NCBI GenBank assembly: GCA_028285445.1
Contig: JANQPQ010000003.1
Coordinates: forward strand, 1 to 64,000
Direction of reading: 5' to 3'
From: Cyclobacteriaceae bacterium
Lineage (GTDB): Bacteria; Bacteroidota; Bacteroidia; Cytophagales; Cyclobacteriaceae
Length of the DNA stretch: 64,000 nt
The position numbers and the translations under genes were made by a program. Positions 17,846-25,739 of the stretch are shown piece after piece. Under the pieces are notes generated by a model. It searched no databases. It was not told the DNA's origin and worked only from the letters and a program-made list of their open reading frames with translations. The first letter of the stretch is position 1, and each line of letters starts with the position of its first letter.

Positions 17846-18523
17846 CTACTCTTCAAGGTTTGTATTACGGGCATTGATTTCATTTCCGATTTCCAAATCA
17901 TGTATGCAGGCCTGTAGGTCTTCAATATATTTTCCAAACCGATGTGCCTGAAACCACCTGCCTAAGATTACATTCAGTCTGAATACTACAACTGGCACCA
18001 ACACCAACAGCAAAAGCCTGAAATCGAAGACAATAGGCGAACCCTCATAGAGGGCAGCGTAAAGCAGCCAGGTAAGGAAGAACGGGACACCAACTGCATC
18101 GGAATAGATGTTGGCCCTAATAACGCGCTGAAGCACAGCGGTTGTTTGACTTAGCGATGATTTCAAATCTCCAGAAGCACTTCTTAACCTTTCTATTTGC
18201 TTTGAGCTAATTCTGGCATGAATACCTATGACCATGGTTATTGCGCCCATTAAAAATGCAAAGACCGTCATCTCGATGGGCGACAGCAAGTTATCAAGCA
18301 AGTAGTCTCCTTCATCAAGTACAAATAATGGAGACATTATCATAGCGCCCAAACCAATAACTATCGCCATTCTTGATTTTAAGATGATCTTCCTTTGTAA
18401 CCGGGCTGAGGTTAGGCCGGATTTTTTTCTTATTGAAGCAGTTATTTCTTCCATTTCGTAATGGGTGTTAGCATTCTTCGCACTTTCCTCTTCCCAAATA
18501 GTCGACAGGTCTTGCAGCTCCAT
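17846..18523 (-). CDS. Unrecognised membrane protein coupled to ECF sigma factor
   Basis: A 225-residue protein. About 45 polar N-terminal residues (LQDLSTIWEEESAKN) precede helices near 52-70, 84-102, 143-160 and 165-185, with a coiled-coil-like segment between (RLRSASGDLKSSLSQTTAVL). It starts 3 nt after the stop of the ECF sigma gene. Position suggests an anti-sigma or sensor partner, but there is no recognised anti-sigma motif (no HxxxCxxC zinc site), so the role is inference. Proteins of this layout are common after ECF sigma genes in Bacteroidota. Confidence 0.75.
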   Translation of the reverse strand: MELQDLSTIWEEESAKNANTHYEMEEITASIRKKSGLTSARLQRKIILKSRMAIVIGLGAMIMSPLFVLDEGDYLLDNLLSPIEMTVFAFLMGAITMVIGIHARISSKQIERLRSASGDLKSSLSQTTAVLQRVIRANIYSDAVGVPFFLTWLLYAALYEGSPIVFDFRLLLLVLVPVVVFRLNVILGRWFQAHRFGKYIEDLQACIHDLEIGNEINARNTNLEE

Positions 18524-18526
18524 AGA

Positions 18527-19018
18527 TTAGAGTTTTAGATCTTGTTTCAGCTTAGTTCTAATTCTACTCATTTTAACCCTCACGTTGTTTTGAGTAATAC
18601 CTACTATCCTCGCTATTTCTTCATTATCCTTCCCTTCAAGGAATAACAAAACCAAGGCCTTTTCAGCAGAGTTAAGCCTACTTACGGCCTTGTAAAGCTG
18701 ATCCAGTCGCTCTTCATCGCCTTGATCATTAGGGTCCTTCAATTCCAAGTCACCAGCCAGTTCAGATTCAGGCGGCCTCTTTTTATCCCTTCTCAAGTGC
18801 TGGATAGCTACGTTTAGACTAACTCTATAAAGCCAGGTGGAGAATTTACTCTCCCCTCTAAACGTTCCGTATGATCTCCACAGCTGAATCATAATTTCCT
18901 GGAATAGATCTTTGCGCAATTCTTCATCACGACAATACATTCTACACACTTTGTGGACTATTCCCTGTGAATCCGAAACAAGCCGGAGAAACTCGTGCTC
19001 TTTATTCTCTTTTACCAA
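18527..19018 (-). CDS. ECF sigma-70 family RNA polymerase sigma factor
   Basis: A 163-residue extracytoplasmic-function sigma factor. Region 2 has DLFQEIMIQLWRSYGTFRGESKFSTWLYRVSLNVA (about 38-72) and region 4 has the helix-turn-helix KDNEEIARIVGITQNNVRVKMSRIR (about 130-154). There is no C-terminal extension. It should direct RNA polymerase to a small stress or signal regulon. First gene of a three-gene operon with two membrane proteins, one of which may control it. Confidence 0.93.
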   Translation of the reverse strand: MVKENKEHEFLRLVSDSQGIVHKVCRMYCRDEELRKDLFQEIMIQLWRSYGTFRGESKFSTWLYRVSLNVAIQHLRRDKKRPPESELAGDLELKDPNDQGDEERLDQLYKAVSRLNSAEKALVLLFLEGKDNEEIARIVGITQNNVRVKMSRIRTKLKQDLKL

Positions 19019-19141
19019 TGGCTATGAAAGATCACTTTGCTAGTAAGTTGCAATTGATTCTTGAGAATTACAGTGCAGCACTAATTTTTTACAAAACAGT
19101 CCTTTCGATTACATTTACAAACTGCAAGTACCTGCTAAATT

Positions 19142-19215
19142 CGGGGTGTGGCGCAGCCCGGTAGCGCGCGTCGTTCGGGACGACGAGGTCGCTGGTTCGA
19201 ATCCAGTCACCCCGA
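19142..19215 (+). tRNA. tRNA-Pro (CGG)
   Basis: A 74-nt cloverleaf. The acceptor arms are CGGGGTG and CACCCCG with discriminator A, the D arm GCGC-AGCCCGGTA-GCGC, and the anticodon arm CGTCG-TTCGGGA-CGACG with anticodon CGG (reads CCG). The T loop is TTCGAAT. CCA is not encoded. It lies 23 nt before the VOC gene. Confidence 0.96.
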
Positions 19216-19238
19216 CTAACTTCTAAGGAATCAAGGCT

Positions 19239-19616
19239 ATGGAACAATCTGCAAACATAGTAGGAGCCCGCTATGTGTTGGCTGTTAAGAATCTTGCAGC
19301 ATCTGCAAAATATTATAAAGACCAACTTGGATTCGAATCTGTATGGGACGGCGAAGGTTGGCATTTTCTCAAACGCGACAAGTTTTTTGTAATGCTTGGA
19401 GAATGTGCTGATGATGTTTCGGCATTTGAAACTAACAACCATTCATACTTCGCCTACCTCGATGTAAACAACATAGATGAGCTCTTCTCGGAATATCAAT
19501 TGAAAGAAATTGAAATAGGGCAACCGCTGGCTGATAAACCCTGGGGACAAAGGGAATTCTCTATACGCACCATTGATGGCCATCGTATAATGTTTGGGCA
19601 AGCAATTGAAAACTAA
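19239..19616 (+). CDS. VOC family protein (glyoxalase/bleomycin-resistance fold)
   Basis: A 125-residue single VOC module with the expected pair of beta-alpha-beta-beta-beta units: RYVLAVKNLAASAKYYKDQLGFE (residues 11-33), FLKRDKFFVMLGE, then YFAYLDVNNIDELFSEY and the closing strand region FSIRTIDGHRIMFGQ. Possible metal ligands include the H in DGHRI. The family covers glyoxalases, dioxygenases and drug-binding proteins, so the substrate is open. Confidence 0.85.
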   Translation: MEQSANIVGARYVLAVKNLAASAKYYKDQLGFESVWDGEGWHFLKRDKFFVMLGECADDVSAFETNNHSYFAYLDVNNIDELFSEYQLKEIEIGQPLADKPWGQREFSIRTIDGHRIMFGQAIEN

Positions 19617-19635
19617 AGACCTTTTGCACTGACCG

Positions 19636-20136
19636 ATGCGCATTATAGAGACCAAGCGGCTTTCAATAGAAAGGGCTACCATTGAGGATCAGGAATTTAT
19701 TTTTGAGCTTCTCAATAGCCCCACTTGGATCAAATATATTGGTGACCGCGGGATTCGTAGCCTCGATGATGCCTGTGCGTATATTGAAGATTCACTTATT
19801 GACAGTTACCAAAAGCATGGCTTTGGCTTGAATAAATTGGTGCTTAAGAAAAATCTAAGCCCAATCGGACTTTGTGGCCTTCTTAAGCGCCAAGAGCTGG
19901 AATATCCTGACATTGGTTTTGCTCTACTACCCCAATTTGAAGGCGGGGGTTACGGTATGGAAGCAGCTACTGCCACCTTGCAACATGCTAAGACTGAATT
20001 ACATTTCGACCGACTAATGGCCATCACCGATCCAAACAATGCAAGGTCGCAAAGCCTGCTGACCAAGATTGGACTTATCCGCAAAAAATCAATAATCTAC
20101 AAAACGAAAGAGGTGCTGCTTTTTGCTAACTATTGA
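19636..20136 (+). CDS. GNAT family N-acetyltransferase
   Basis: A 166-residue RimJ/RimL-like acetyltransferase. It opens with IIETKRLSIERATIEDQEFIFELLNSP, typical of the family, then has PIGLCGLLKRQELEYPDIGFALLPQFEGGGYGMEAATATLQHA (strand 4, the acetyl-CoA loop and helix 3). It ends with ITDPNNARSQSLLTKIGL, the C-terminal signature. Cytoplasmic. The substrate, a protein N-terminus or small amine, is not readable. It follows the VOC gene by 19 nt and is probably co-transcribed. Confidence 0.9.
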   Translation: MRIIETKRLSIERATIEDQEFIFELLNSPTWIKYIGDRGIRSLDDACAYIEDSLIDSYQKHGFGLNKLVLKKNLSPIGLCGLLKRQELEYPDIGFALLPQFEGGGYGMEAATATLQHAKTELHFDRLMAITDPNNARSQSLLTKIGLIRKKSIIYKTKEVLLFANY

Positions 20137-20251
20137 TTGCACCCCTGCGTGTTGCCGGATACTAAGAAGAAATGAAGTATCAGTTTGTAATCTAAGACTC
20201 CAATGTCTTGCTTTCTATCTTCATTGCGGAAAATTATTGAATTAGACTACA

Positions 20252-20608
20252 ATGAAATACGACGTAAAATCAGTCAGTGAATACCTGAAAGTTATTCCTT
20301 CGGAAAGGAAGAGGGACTTCGGTACGGTGAGAAAACTTATAAAGGAGTTAGCCCCCGACGTAAAGGAGTCCTATGAACATAATATGCCCTTTTACCGGCT
20401 TAATGGCGAACCATTATTTGCGCTAGCCTCGCAAAAACACAACTTGTCGTTGTATGTTACTGAAGTTGATATTGTGGCAAAGCACAAGGATATCCTGGGG
20501 CAAGTGAGTCTTGGAAAAAGCTGCATCCGCTTTAAGAGCCTGGAAAAAGCTAATGTGGATGGGCTTATTGCTGTTATAGACCAATCTTACCAGCGTAGAA
20601 ACACATAG
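20252..20608 (+). CDS. DUF1801 domain protein
   Basis: A 118-residue cytoplasmic protein of the DUF1801 (YdhG-like) family. It shows VSEYLKVIPSERKRDFGTVRKLIKELAPDVKESYEHNMPFYRLNGEPLFALASQKHNLSLYVTE, in which the 'MPFY...FA..K..LSLY' pattern is characteristic, and ends GKSCIRFKSLEKANVDGLIAVI. Function is not established; structures of the family resemble frataxin-like folds. It ends 9 nt before the convergent serine hydrolase stop. Confidence 0.85.
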   Translation: MKYDVKSVSEYLKVIPSERKRDFGTVRKLIKELAPDVKESYEHNMPFYRLNGEPLFALASQKHNLSLYVTEVDIVAKHKDILGQVSLGKSCIRFKSLEKANVDGLIAVIDQSYQRRNT

Positions 20609-20617
20609 AACTCCCGC

Positions 20618-22498
20618 CTACCAAGCCCATAATCTCAAACCGAGAAGGTGCCAATCATAAAAAACCAAAAGCAGGCTAAAAGCTGAAACGGAGAGCAACC
20701 CGACGTAAATTCTGTGAAGCAAATTAATCCGTTTCCAAACCTTAAAAGTGGAATAGATTACCGCCAACAGAAGCAAAGTAAGCGTAACAGAAAGTGCGAA
20801 AAATGAACCAGTGAACCAGTTGAGAGCCACAAATTTATCTATTTCCTCGATTTGCAGATTCGAAATCATCGCCAGCATTCCGAACAAGCACAATGCAGAG
20901 AGGAAGCTATAGAAGTTGGGCGCTAGTGAAACCCTCCAGCTTCTCTTTACAAACCTAATGAGGATTATTAATACTGAAACTACGAGTACGGCCAAAGAAG
21001 AGAAGAACGCAACTTGCTTGACCCTTGTCCAAATTAAAGAGCTCTCAATAAAGTGGTTACTCAATCCGTTGGATTCAATGTAATGCCTCTCGCCCTCATG
21101 TTCTACAAAAAGAATATGACCATCAACATAGCCCTGTTGTCTAAACACGCCATCTCTGACTGGGATTAACGCCTTCGGTTGCTGCATAAACGCTTTTGTA
21201 TAGAGCGTATCTCCTTGTACAAAAACTTGTTTTCCACCCAGTAGCTTTTGAGGGCCTTCAAAGATTACATTTCTGGCATTGTACGGAGTATAATTTCCGG
21301 TGAACTGTGAAAGGTAGGATGGATTCAATGGCATAGCAAGCGCTGGACTCAGTCCATCTAAACCGGATGCAATATAGTTATGTATGTGCTGCAGTGCCTC
21401 GCGCTGCCCTGTGATTGATGCTCGGTTTAGCAGAATTACATAGCCCACACCCAACTCCCGGTTGTATCTCATGTTAGAAATGTAGCCCCCTAGTCCGCCA
21501 GAATGGCCATAAGTTTTGAATTTGCCCCTGACACTAATAGAATTTGCCATACCGTAGCCTATGGGCATACCCCGCTTGGCAACCATTGATGAACTGGGAG
21601 TTTCCATGGCCAGAATAGTTTGTGGATCAAAATACTGCACAGAATCAACCATGCCTTTCTGCAATAAAAGCAACACAAACTTGGCCATATCGCTGGGAGA
21701 TGAAGTGAGACTGCCCGCCCAGCGAAAGTTGTACGCCTTATATGGTGCCTCCACGAGGTTCCCGCCTTTTGGATAATAGCCGATGGCCAGATTTTCCGGT
21801 TTCACTTCCAGGTTAGAGAATGTGCTTCGAGACATACCGGCCGGTTGCAGTATTCTTTTCATTAAGTAGGTTTCGAATCCCTCTCCACCAAACTTCTCCA
21901 GGATATGGCCAAGTACGGCATAATTAGAGTTTGAATATGAAGTGGCTGTTCCTGGTTTCCATCGTACCTTTCGTGACGCAGGATTGACCTGCAGCGCATC
22001 TATTGACGAAATGGTATCACCTTTCTTACTGAAATATTCATTGAAATGCATATCGTCGAAGCCAGATGTATGTTCAAGCAGGTGAATAACCCTCACCGGG
22101 TCAGTATCTTGCCATCGGTTGCTTACCTTAATCTCAGGTATAATCTTATTTATTTCAGAATCCAGCGCAATCTTATTTTCCTCGACCAGCTTCATTATTC
22201 CCATCGCCACGAAAACTTTTGTGATGGAACCCACACGAAAAACAGTAGTATCTGAAACTTCCCGTTTCTTTTCTAGATCAGCCAGGCCCAGCCCCCCTAC
22301 CCAGGTAATAGTGTCGCCCTGGATGATTGCAAAGCCGCCGCCGGGTACGTTGTGTCTTGATAAGCTTGCAGATAGACTATCCTTCAATGCAGCAAGGTCG
22401 TCTTGCATATGGAAGCCTGTGGACTTTGTAATCGGGCTGATAAGCGCCATCATTAAAAAAGCCAGGGGCATTATTCTTTTTGATTTTATTCTTGACAT
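20618..22498 (-). CDS. Serine hydrolase (class C beta-lactamase-like) with C-terminal membrane helices
   Basis: A 626-residue penicillin-binding-protein-like hydrolase. After a signal segment (residues 9-22) the catalytic motifs are S91-I-T-K94, Y188-S-N190 and H332-S-G. The last 120 residues carry about four hydrophobic helices (from RVKQVAFFSSLAVLVVSVLIILI onward), so the catalytic domain is tethered to the inner membrane facing the periplasm. Substrates of such enzymes include peptidoglycan peptides, D-amino-acid peptides and esters. A copy of the PadR operator-like sequence lies 22 bp upstream, so it probably belongs to the padR regulon. Confidence 0.9.
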   Translation of the reverse strand: MSRIKSKRIMPLAFLMMALISPITKSTGFHMQDDLAALKDSLSASLSRHNVPGGGFAIIQGDTITWVGGLGLADLEKKREVSDTTVFRVGSITKVFVAMGIMKLVEENKIALDSEINKIIPEIKVSNRWQDTDPVRVIHLLEHTSGFDDMHFNEYFSKKGDTISSIDALQVNPASRKVRWKPGTATSYSNSNYAVLGHILEKFGGEGFETYLMKRILQPAGMSRSTFSNLEVKPENLAIGYYPKGGNLVEAPYKAYNFRWAGSLTSSPSDMAKFVLLLLQKGMVDSVQYFDPQTILAMETPSSSMVAKRGMPIGYGMANSISVRGKFKTYGHSGGLGGYISNMRYNRELGVGYVILLNRASITGQREALQHIHNYIASGLDGLSPALAMPLNPSYLSQFTGNYTPYNARNVIFEGPQKLLGGKQVFVQGDTLYTKAFMQQPKALIPVRDGVFRQQGYVDGHILFVEHEGERHYIESNGLSNHFIESSLIWTRVKQVAFFSSLAVLVVSVLIILIRFVKRSWRVSLAPNFYSFLSALCLFGMLAMISNLQIEEIDKFVALNWFTGSFFALSVTLTLLLLAVIYSTFKVWKRINLLHRIYVGLLSVSAFSLLLVFYDWHLLGLRLWAW

Positions 22499-22519
22499 CG
22501 TTATGCTATTTATATACTT

Positions 22520-22547
22520 ATACTATATACTTGGTATTACTATGTAT
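22520..22547 (-). promoter_or_regulatory. PadR operator-like site, copy 2
   Basis: Read on the minus strand this 28-bp sequence is identical at 25 of 28 positions to 23500-23527 upstream of padR. It begins ATACATAGTA in both copies and has AAGTATATA further in. It sits between the HAAS gene and the serine hydrolase start at 22498, where it could give that gene its own PadR control. Confidence 0.6.
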
Positions 22548-22560
22548 ATTGATAAAAAAA

Positions 22561-23136
22561 TTACCTCAAAGACAGGAATCGCAGAATTTTCGTGGTTCCG
22601 GCATAAAGCAATATTGCCAGCCCCACGGTGATAGGAATGATCCAGTAGCCAAGAACTTCCCTGCCTGTACCTGGGTCAACGACCCCAATTACGAAAGTAC
22701 GCTCACCAATGTACAGTCCTACCTCAGGGTTGAAAAGCTTAGTGAGAGATGCAATGGCCATTCCGAAAACAGCCAGATAGATGAAGCCAAATATGCTAAA
22801 GAGCACCGTCTTTCTAATGGTGGTTCCTACATTCTTGGCAAATGCCAAGGCCACTGACCTGGGGTGCAGTGTCCTACCCGCATTGTCTATAAGCTTTTCA
22901 GCAACTATCGGCCTGATGTACTCTTCAGTATCCCCGAGCCTGTCAATAGCGTTCAGCAATTTCTCTACTTCTCCCGCATTGTCTGCTTGCATACTTTCAA
23001 ACAAATGGCTGGTCAGCTCCTTTCTGATCTCCTCTTGATCTGCGCTCGGGAGTACCCGAATCTGGCTGTTAATTTGCCTAATGTAATTCTCGTAAATCCG
23101 ATTAGCTGATTTATCTGAAAATTGCAACTGCGTCAT
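22561..23136 (-). CDS. HAAS (DUF1700-like) signalling-domain membrane protein
   Basis: A 191-residue protein. Its N-terminal helical region (YENYIRQINSQIRVLPSADQEEIRKELTSHLFESM, then NAIDRLGDTEEYIRPIVAEKL) is the HAAS pattern found next to PadR regulators. Two membrane helices follow (about residues 112-134 and 162-182). I start at ATG 23136, where ATGA overlaps the padR stop; the frame is open to 23181 but coupling favours the shorter form. HAAS proteins are thought to relay signals with their PadR partner. Confidence 0.8.
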   Translation of the reverse strand: MTQLQFSDKSANRIYENYIRQINSQIRVLPSADQEEIRKELTSHLFESMQADNAGEVEKLLNAIDRLGDTEEYIRPIVAEKLIDNAGRTLHPRSVALAFAKNVGTTIRKTVLFSIFGFIYLAVFGMAIASLTKLFNPEVGLYIGERTFVIGVVDPGTGREVLGYWIIPITVGLAILLYAGTTKILRFLSLR

Positions 23137-23489
23137 TTTCTTTTCATTAGTTTTTGAATGGCTGAAGACAAATTGATCCAATACTCTTCCATCTCTCCCA
23201 ACCTCAATTCACCCTCACTGGTTAGCTTGTAATACTTCCTGGGAATACCGGCCTCCATTTCTACCCATTCTGAAGAAATACATTCTTCCTTTTTTAACCT
23301 ATTAAGTAGCGGATAGATGGTGCCCTCGGCTATGTCAAATGAAAGAAGGCTTTTTATCTCAACGATTAACTCGTAACCATAGAAACTTCGCCTGCTAAGG
23401 CACAGAAGAATAATGTATTCCAAAGTGCCTTTCTTAACCTGCGACTCCCACTTTGCTACAAAAGACGATTCCCTCTTCTTGTTTTTCAT
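23133..23489 (-). CDS. PadR family transcriptional regulator
   Basis: A 118-residue winged-helix regulator. The PadR core runs from WESQVKKGTLEYIILLCLSRRSFYGYELI through IAEGTIYPLLNRLKKEECI and GIPRKYYKLTSEGELRLGEMEEYW. The frame is open to 23606, but I choose ATG 23489. It gives the family length and has AGGAG 4 nt upstream, while the extra 39 residues would cover the operator DNA. It probably represses its own operon through the inverted repeat at 23509-23545. Confidence 0.9.
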   Translation of the reverse strand: MKNKKRESSFVAKWESQVKKGTLEYIILLCLSRRSFYGYELIVEIKSLLSFDIAEGTIYPLLNRLKKEECISSEWVEMEAGIPRKYYKLTSEGELRLGEMEEYWINLSSAIQKLMKRK

Positions 23490-23499
23490 ATTACTCCTA

Positions 23500-23545
23500 A
23501 TACATAGTATTACAAAGTATATACTATTACGATATACTTTGTAAT
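23500..23545 (-). promoter_or_regulatory. PadR operator: 13-bp perfect inverted repeat
   Basis: ATTACAAAGTATA (23509-23521) and its exact reverse complement TATACTTTGTAAT (23533-23545) are separated by 11 bp. The dyad lies 20-56 bp upstream of the padR start. The left part, 23500-23527, recurs upstream of the serine hydrolase gene. Dyads of this size near a padR gene are typical of autoregulation. Confidence 0.7.
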
Positions 23546-23662
23546 GGGTTGCAATTTCATCAAATAAATCGTACTGAGAAAAGTTGAGTAGCAAATAAGT
23601 GCGCACGTCACTTTCATCACAGAGATATTTCTACGTACTTAATACTCAAGACCCTAGGCCCC

Positions 23663-25411
23663 ATGAAACGAGTATTGAGTTGCGTTATGTTCAGCGCATT
23701 TTTAGGATTCGGCATTCCAGGTTATTCCCAGGAATTATCAGAACTTACTATTGAAGAGCTACAAGCTGAATTGCAAAATGACCCTGATGTTGAAAAGGAG
23801 ATTGAGATCTATCAACTGCTTTGCGAAAGGTTACTACGCTCAGACTCAACTGCAATAAATTACTGCTCGAAAGCACAAGAGCTAATTGGCGATAATCCAA
23901 CCTTCGAAAAGTACTTACTTTCAATCTACACCAATCTTGGCATTTATCATGTTCGGGAAGGTGAAATAGCATTGTCCATCGAGTACTTCCGAAAACGGCT
24001 GGAGCTAGCACAAAAATTTGGTAGAGATACCGTGGTTGCTGATACCTATCGCTTTATAGGCAATGTTTTTGCCTCTGCCGGGCGTTACGATTCGGCCTTA
24101 TATCAATATCTACAAGCGCAGGAAATGTACCAGGCTTTGAATTATGAAAATGGTCAGCTCTATGAAACCATAGCTAATCTTAAAGTAACCACAAACCCGC
24201 AAGAGGCGAGGCTATTTTATCATAAGGCAATTGCGGTAAGCACAAGAAATAATCAACAAACCGGGTTAGCCAATGCTTATCTCAACTTTTCAAACCTCTT
24301 AGTGCGCAGTGAAGAATATGATAGTGCTATTTTCTATCTACGCCTGGCCTCAAATCACTACGAGAAAACAAATCGCGTTCGATTATGGGGCTCATCCCAT
24401 CGATTGTTGGGCAAAGTTTATCTGGACACCGAGCAATTTGATTCTGCGAGGTATTACCTCAACAGCGCTATTTCCAAATTGGAAGAGATCAATTACGTGC
24501 GGGGACTGGCAGAGGTATACCACCTTTACGGCACTTCATTACAAAAGGCAGGGCAAGTGAATGAAGCAGCCTCCTGGACCCGTAAAGGGATGGATCTCAA
24601 TCAACAAGCTGGCCTTATGCACCATTACCGCATGGGTTTGTTGCAACTGCACGAAATTCAAATCAGTAAGAATGAGTTTGAGAGTGCGCTGACGAACTAC
24701 AAAGAATACCAAGCACTCACAGATAGCATTTTTAGTGAAGAGAGGCTGGCACGTATTGATGAGCTTGAACAGCAATTCGAATCGGCTTTGAAAGATCATG
24801 AGATCGCAATCTTGAAAAAAGAGACCGAGTATGCACGGCTAATGCAGACCAGCCTTGGCAGTGGCCTGCTGCTACTTCTGATAATTGGGGGTGTACTCTA
24901 TCGGCTCCAGGTAAATAAGAGGACCCTTACTGAAACAGAACTGGAGATGCAAAAGCAGAAACAGGAACGGCTCAGTAAAGAGGTAGAATTCAAGAATAAG
25001 GAAATCATGAATTTCGCTGTGCAGATTACTCAGCGGAATGAGCTTATGGAAAAGCTCGATGAACAGGTGGGGGAGATTCGTGGTAAGCACGCTTATGACC
25101 CAAGAGATTTGCAGCAGGTGGCTGACCTTGTAAAAGTAAACCTAAACTTATCGCGCCAAAGAGAAGACTTTCACTCTCATGTGGAAAGTGTTTATGACAC
25201 ATTCTTCAACAAGCTGGAAGAGCGGTTTCCCGATTTAAGTGAAAGTGAAAAGAGGCTTTCTGCCTTGTTAAGAATTAATCTGAGCTCAAAAGAGATCGCT
25301 TCAATCGTGAATATTTCCCCTAAAAGCGTTGACATGAATCGCTATCGATTACGAAAGAAGCTAGGATTAGATAGCGAAGAGAACATTCAGCAGTTTTTGC
25401 GTCAAATCTAG
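23663..25411 (+). CDS. TPR sensor with LuxR-type DNA-binding domain
   Basis: A 582-residue protein. Signal peptide at 1-22 (ends YSQ). Six or so tetratricopeptide repeats span about 65-330 (for example YDSALYQYLQAQEMYQAL and FDSARYYLNSAISKLEEI). One membrane helix is near 397-415, then a coiled coil, and a C-terminal helix-turn-helix LSSKEIASIVNISPKSVDMNRYRLRKKL. This is a membrane-spanning one-component regulator type common in Bacteroidota: periplasmic TPR sensing, cytoplasmic DNA binding. Targets and signal unknown. The start and signal peptide agree with each other. Confidence 0.88.
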   Translation: MKRVLSCVMFSAFLGFGIPGYSQELSELTIEELQAELQNDPDVEKEIEIYQLLCERLLRSDSTAINYCSKAQELIGDNPTFEKYLLSIYTNLGIYHVREGEIALSIEYFRKRLELAQKFGRDTVVADTYRFIGNVFASAGRYDSALYQYLQAQEMYQALNYENGQLYETIANLKVTTNPQEARLFYHKAIAVSTRNNQQTGLANAYLNFSNLLVRSEEYDSAIFYLRLASNHYEKTNRVRLWGSSHRLLGKVYLDTEQFDSARYYLNSAISKLEEINYVRGLAEVYHLYGTSLQKAGQVNEAASWTRKGMDLNQQAGLMHHYRMGLLQLHEIQISKNEFESALTNYKEYQALTDSIFSEERLARIDELEQQFESALKDHEIAILKKETEYARLMQTSLGSGLLLLLIIGGVLYRLQVNKRTLTETELEMQKQKQERLSKEVEFKNKEIMNFAVQITQRNELMEKLDEQVGEIRGKHAYDPRDLQQVADLVKVNLNLSRQREDFHSHVESVYDTFFNKLEERFPDLSESEKRLSALLRINLSSKEIASIVNISPKSVDMNRYRLRKKLGLDSEENIQQFLRQI

Positions 25412-25520
25412 CATTCAACCTGGTTTTCTGCCAGTTGTAGAGATGATGTAGAGATCATTTCCTTCGAATTAGGCTAATCATTTTCTAGGTTGAGTACAAG
25501 TCCACCTGGTGATTATAATT

Positions 25521-25631
25521 ATGTCAACACTAAAACGCACATGGATTTACCGTAACCGCGGGTTGCTCATATTAATGACATCGATGACTGTCATTTTTGT
25601 GATGCTTATTCTAACGGTTTTGGAGATTTAA
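25521..25631 (+). CDS. Possible 36-residue membrane peptide
   Basis: In the 328-bp gap after the TPR regulator a short frame, ATG 25521 to TAA 25629-25631, encodes a basic N-terminus (MSTLKRTWIYRNRG) and one hydrophobic stretch of about 20 residues ending in LEI. It lies upstream of a terminator in the same direction, so the DNA is probably transcribed. No clear ribosome-binding site. May be chance. Confidence 0.3.
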   Translation: MSTLKRTWIYRNRGLLILMTSMTVIFVMLILTVLEI

Positions 25632-25693
25632 GGTACAGCAAGCAGCACGATACGCATAGCACAGTCGGCCTTTGAAACCGCGGTCTACTGGCT

Positions 25694-25723
25694 ACCAGGG
25701 GCCTCATGCCCCTGGTTTCTTTG
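25694..25723 (+). terminator. Terminator in the 25412-25739 gap
   Basis: ACCAGGGGC (25694-25702) and GCCCCTGGT (25708-25716) form a perfect 9-bp stem with a 5-nt loop, followed by TTCTTTG on the plus strand. It would end transcripts from the TPR regulator and the small frame. Apart from these, the gap shows nothing else. Confidence 0.7.
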
Positions 25724-25739
25724 AGGCCTGGTGTGCGGC

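Noticed and set aside
19089..19442. Open frame on the minus strand through tRNA-Pro
   Set aside because: It reads antisense through the tRNA and the VOC gene; the translated tRNA arms give a familiar spurious sequence.
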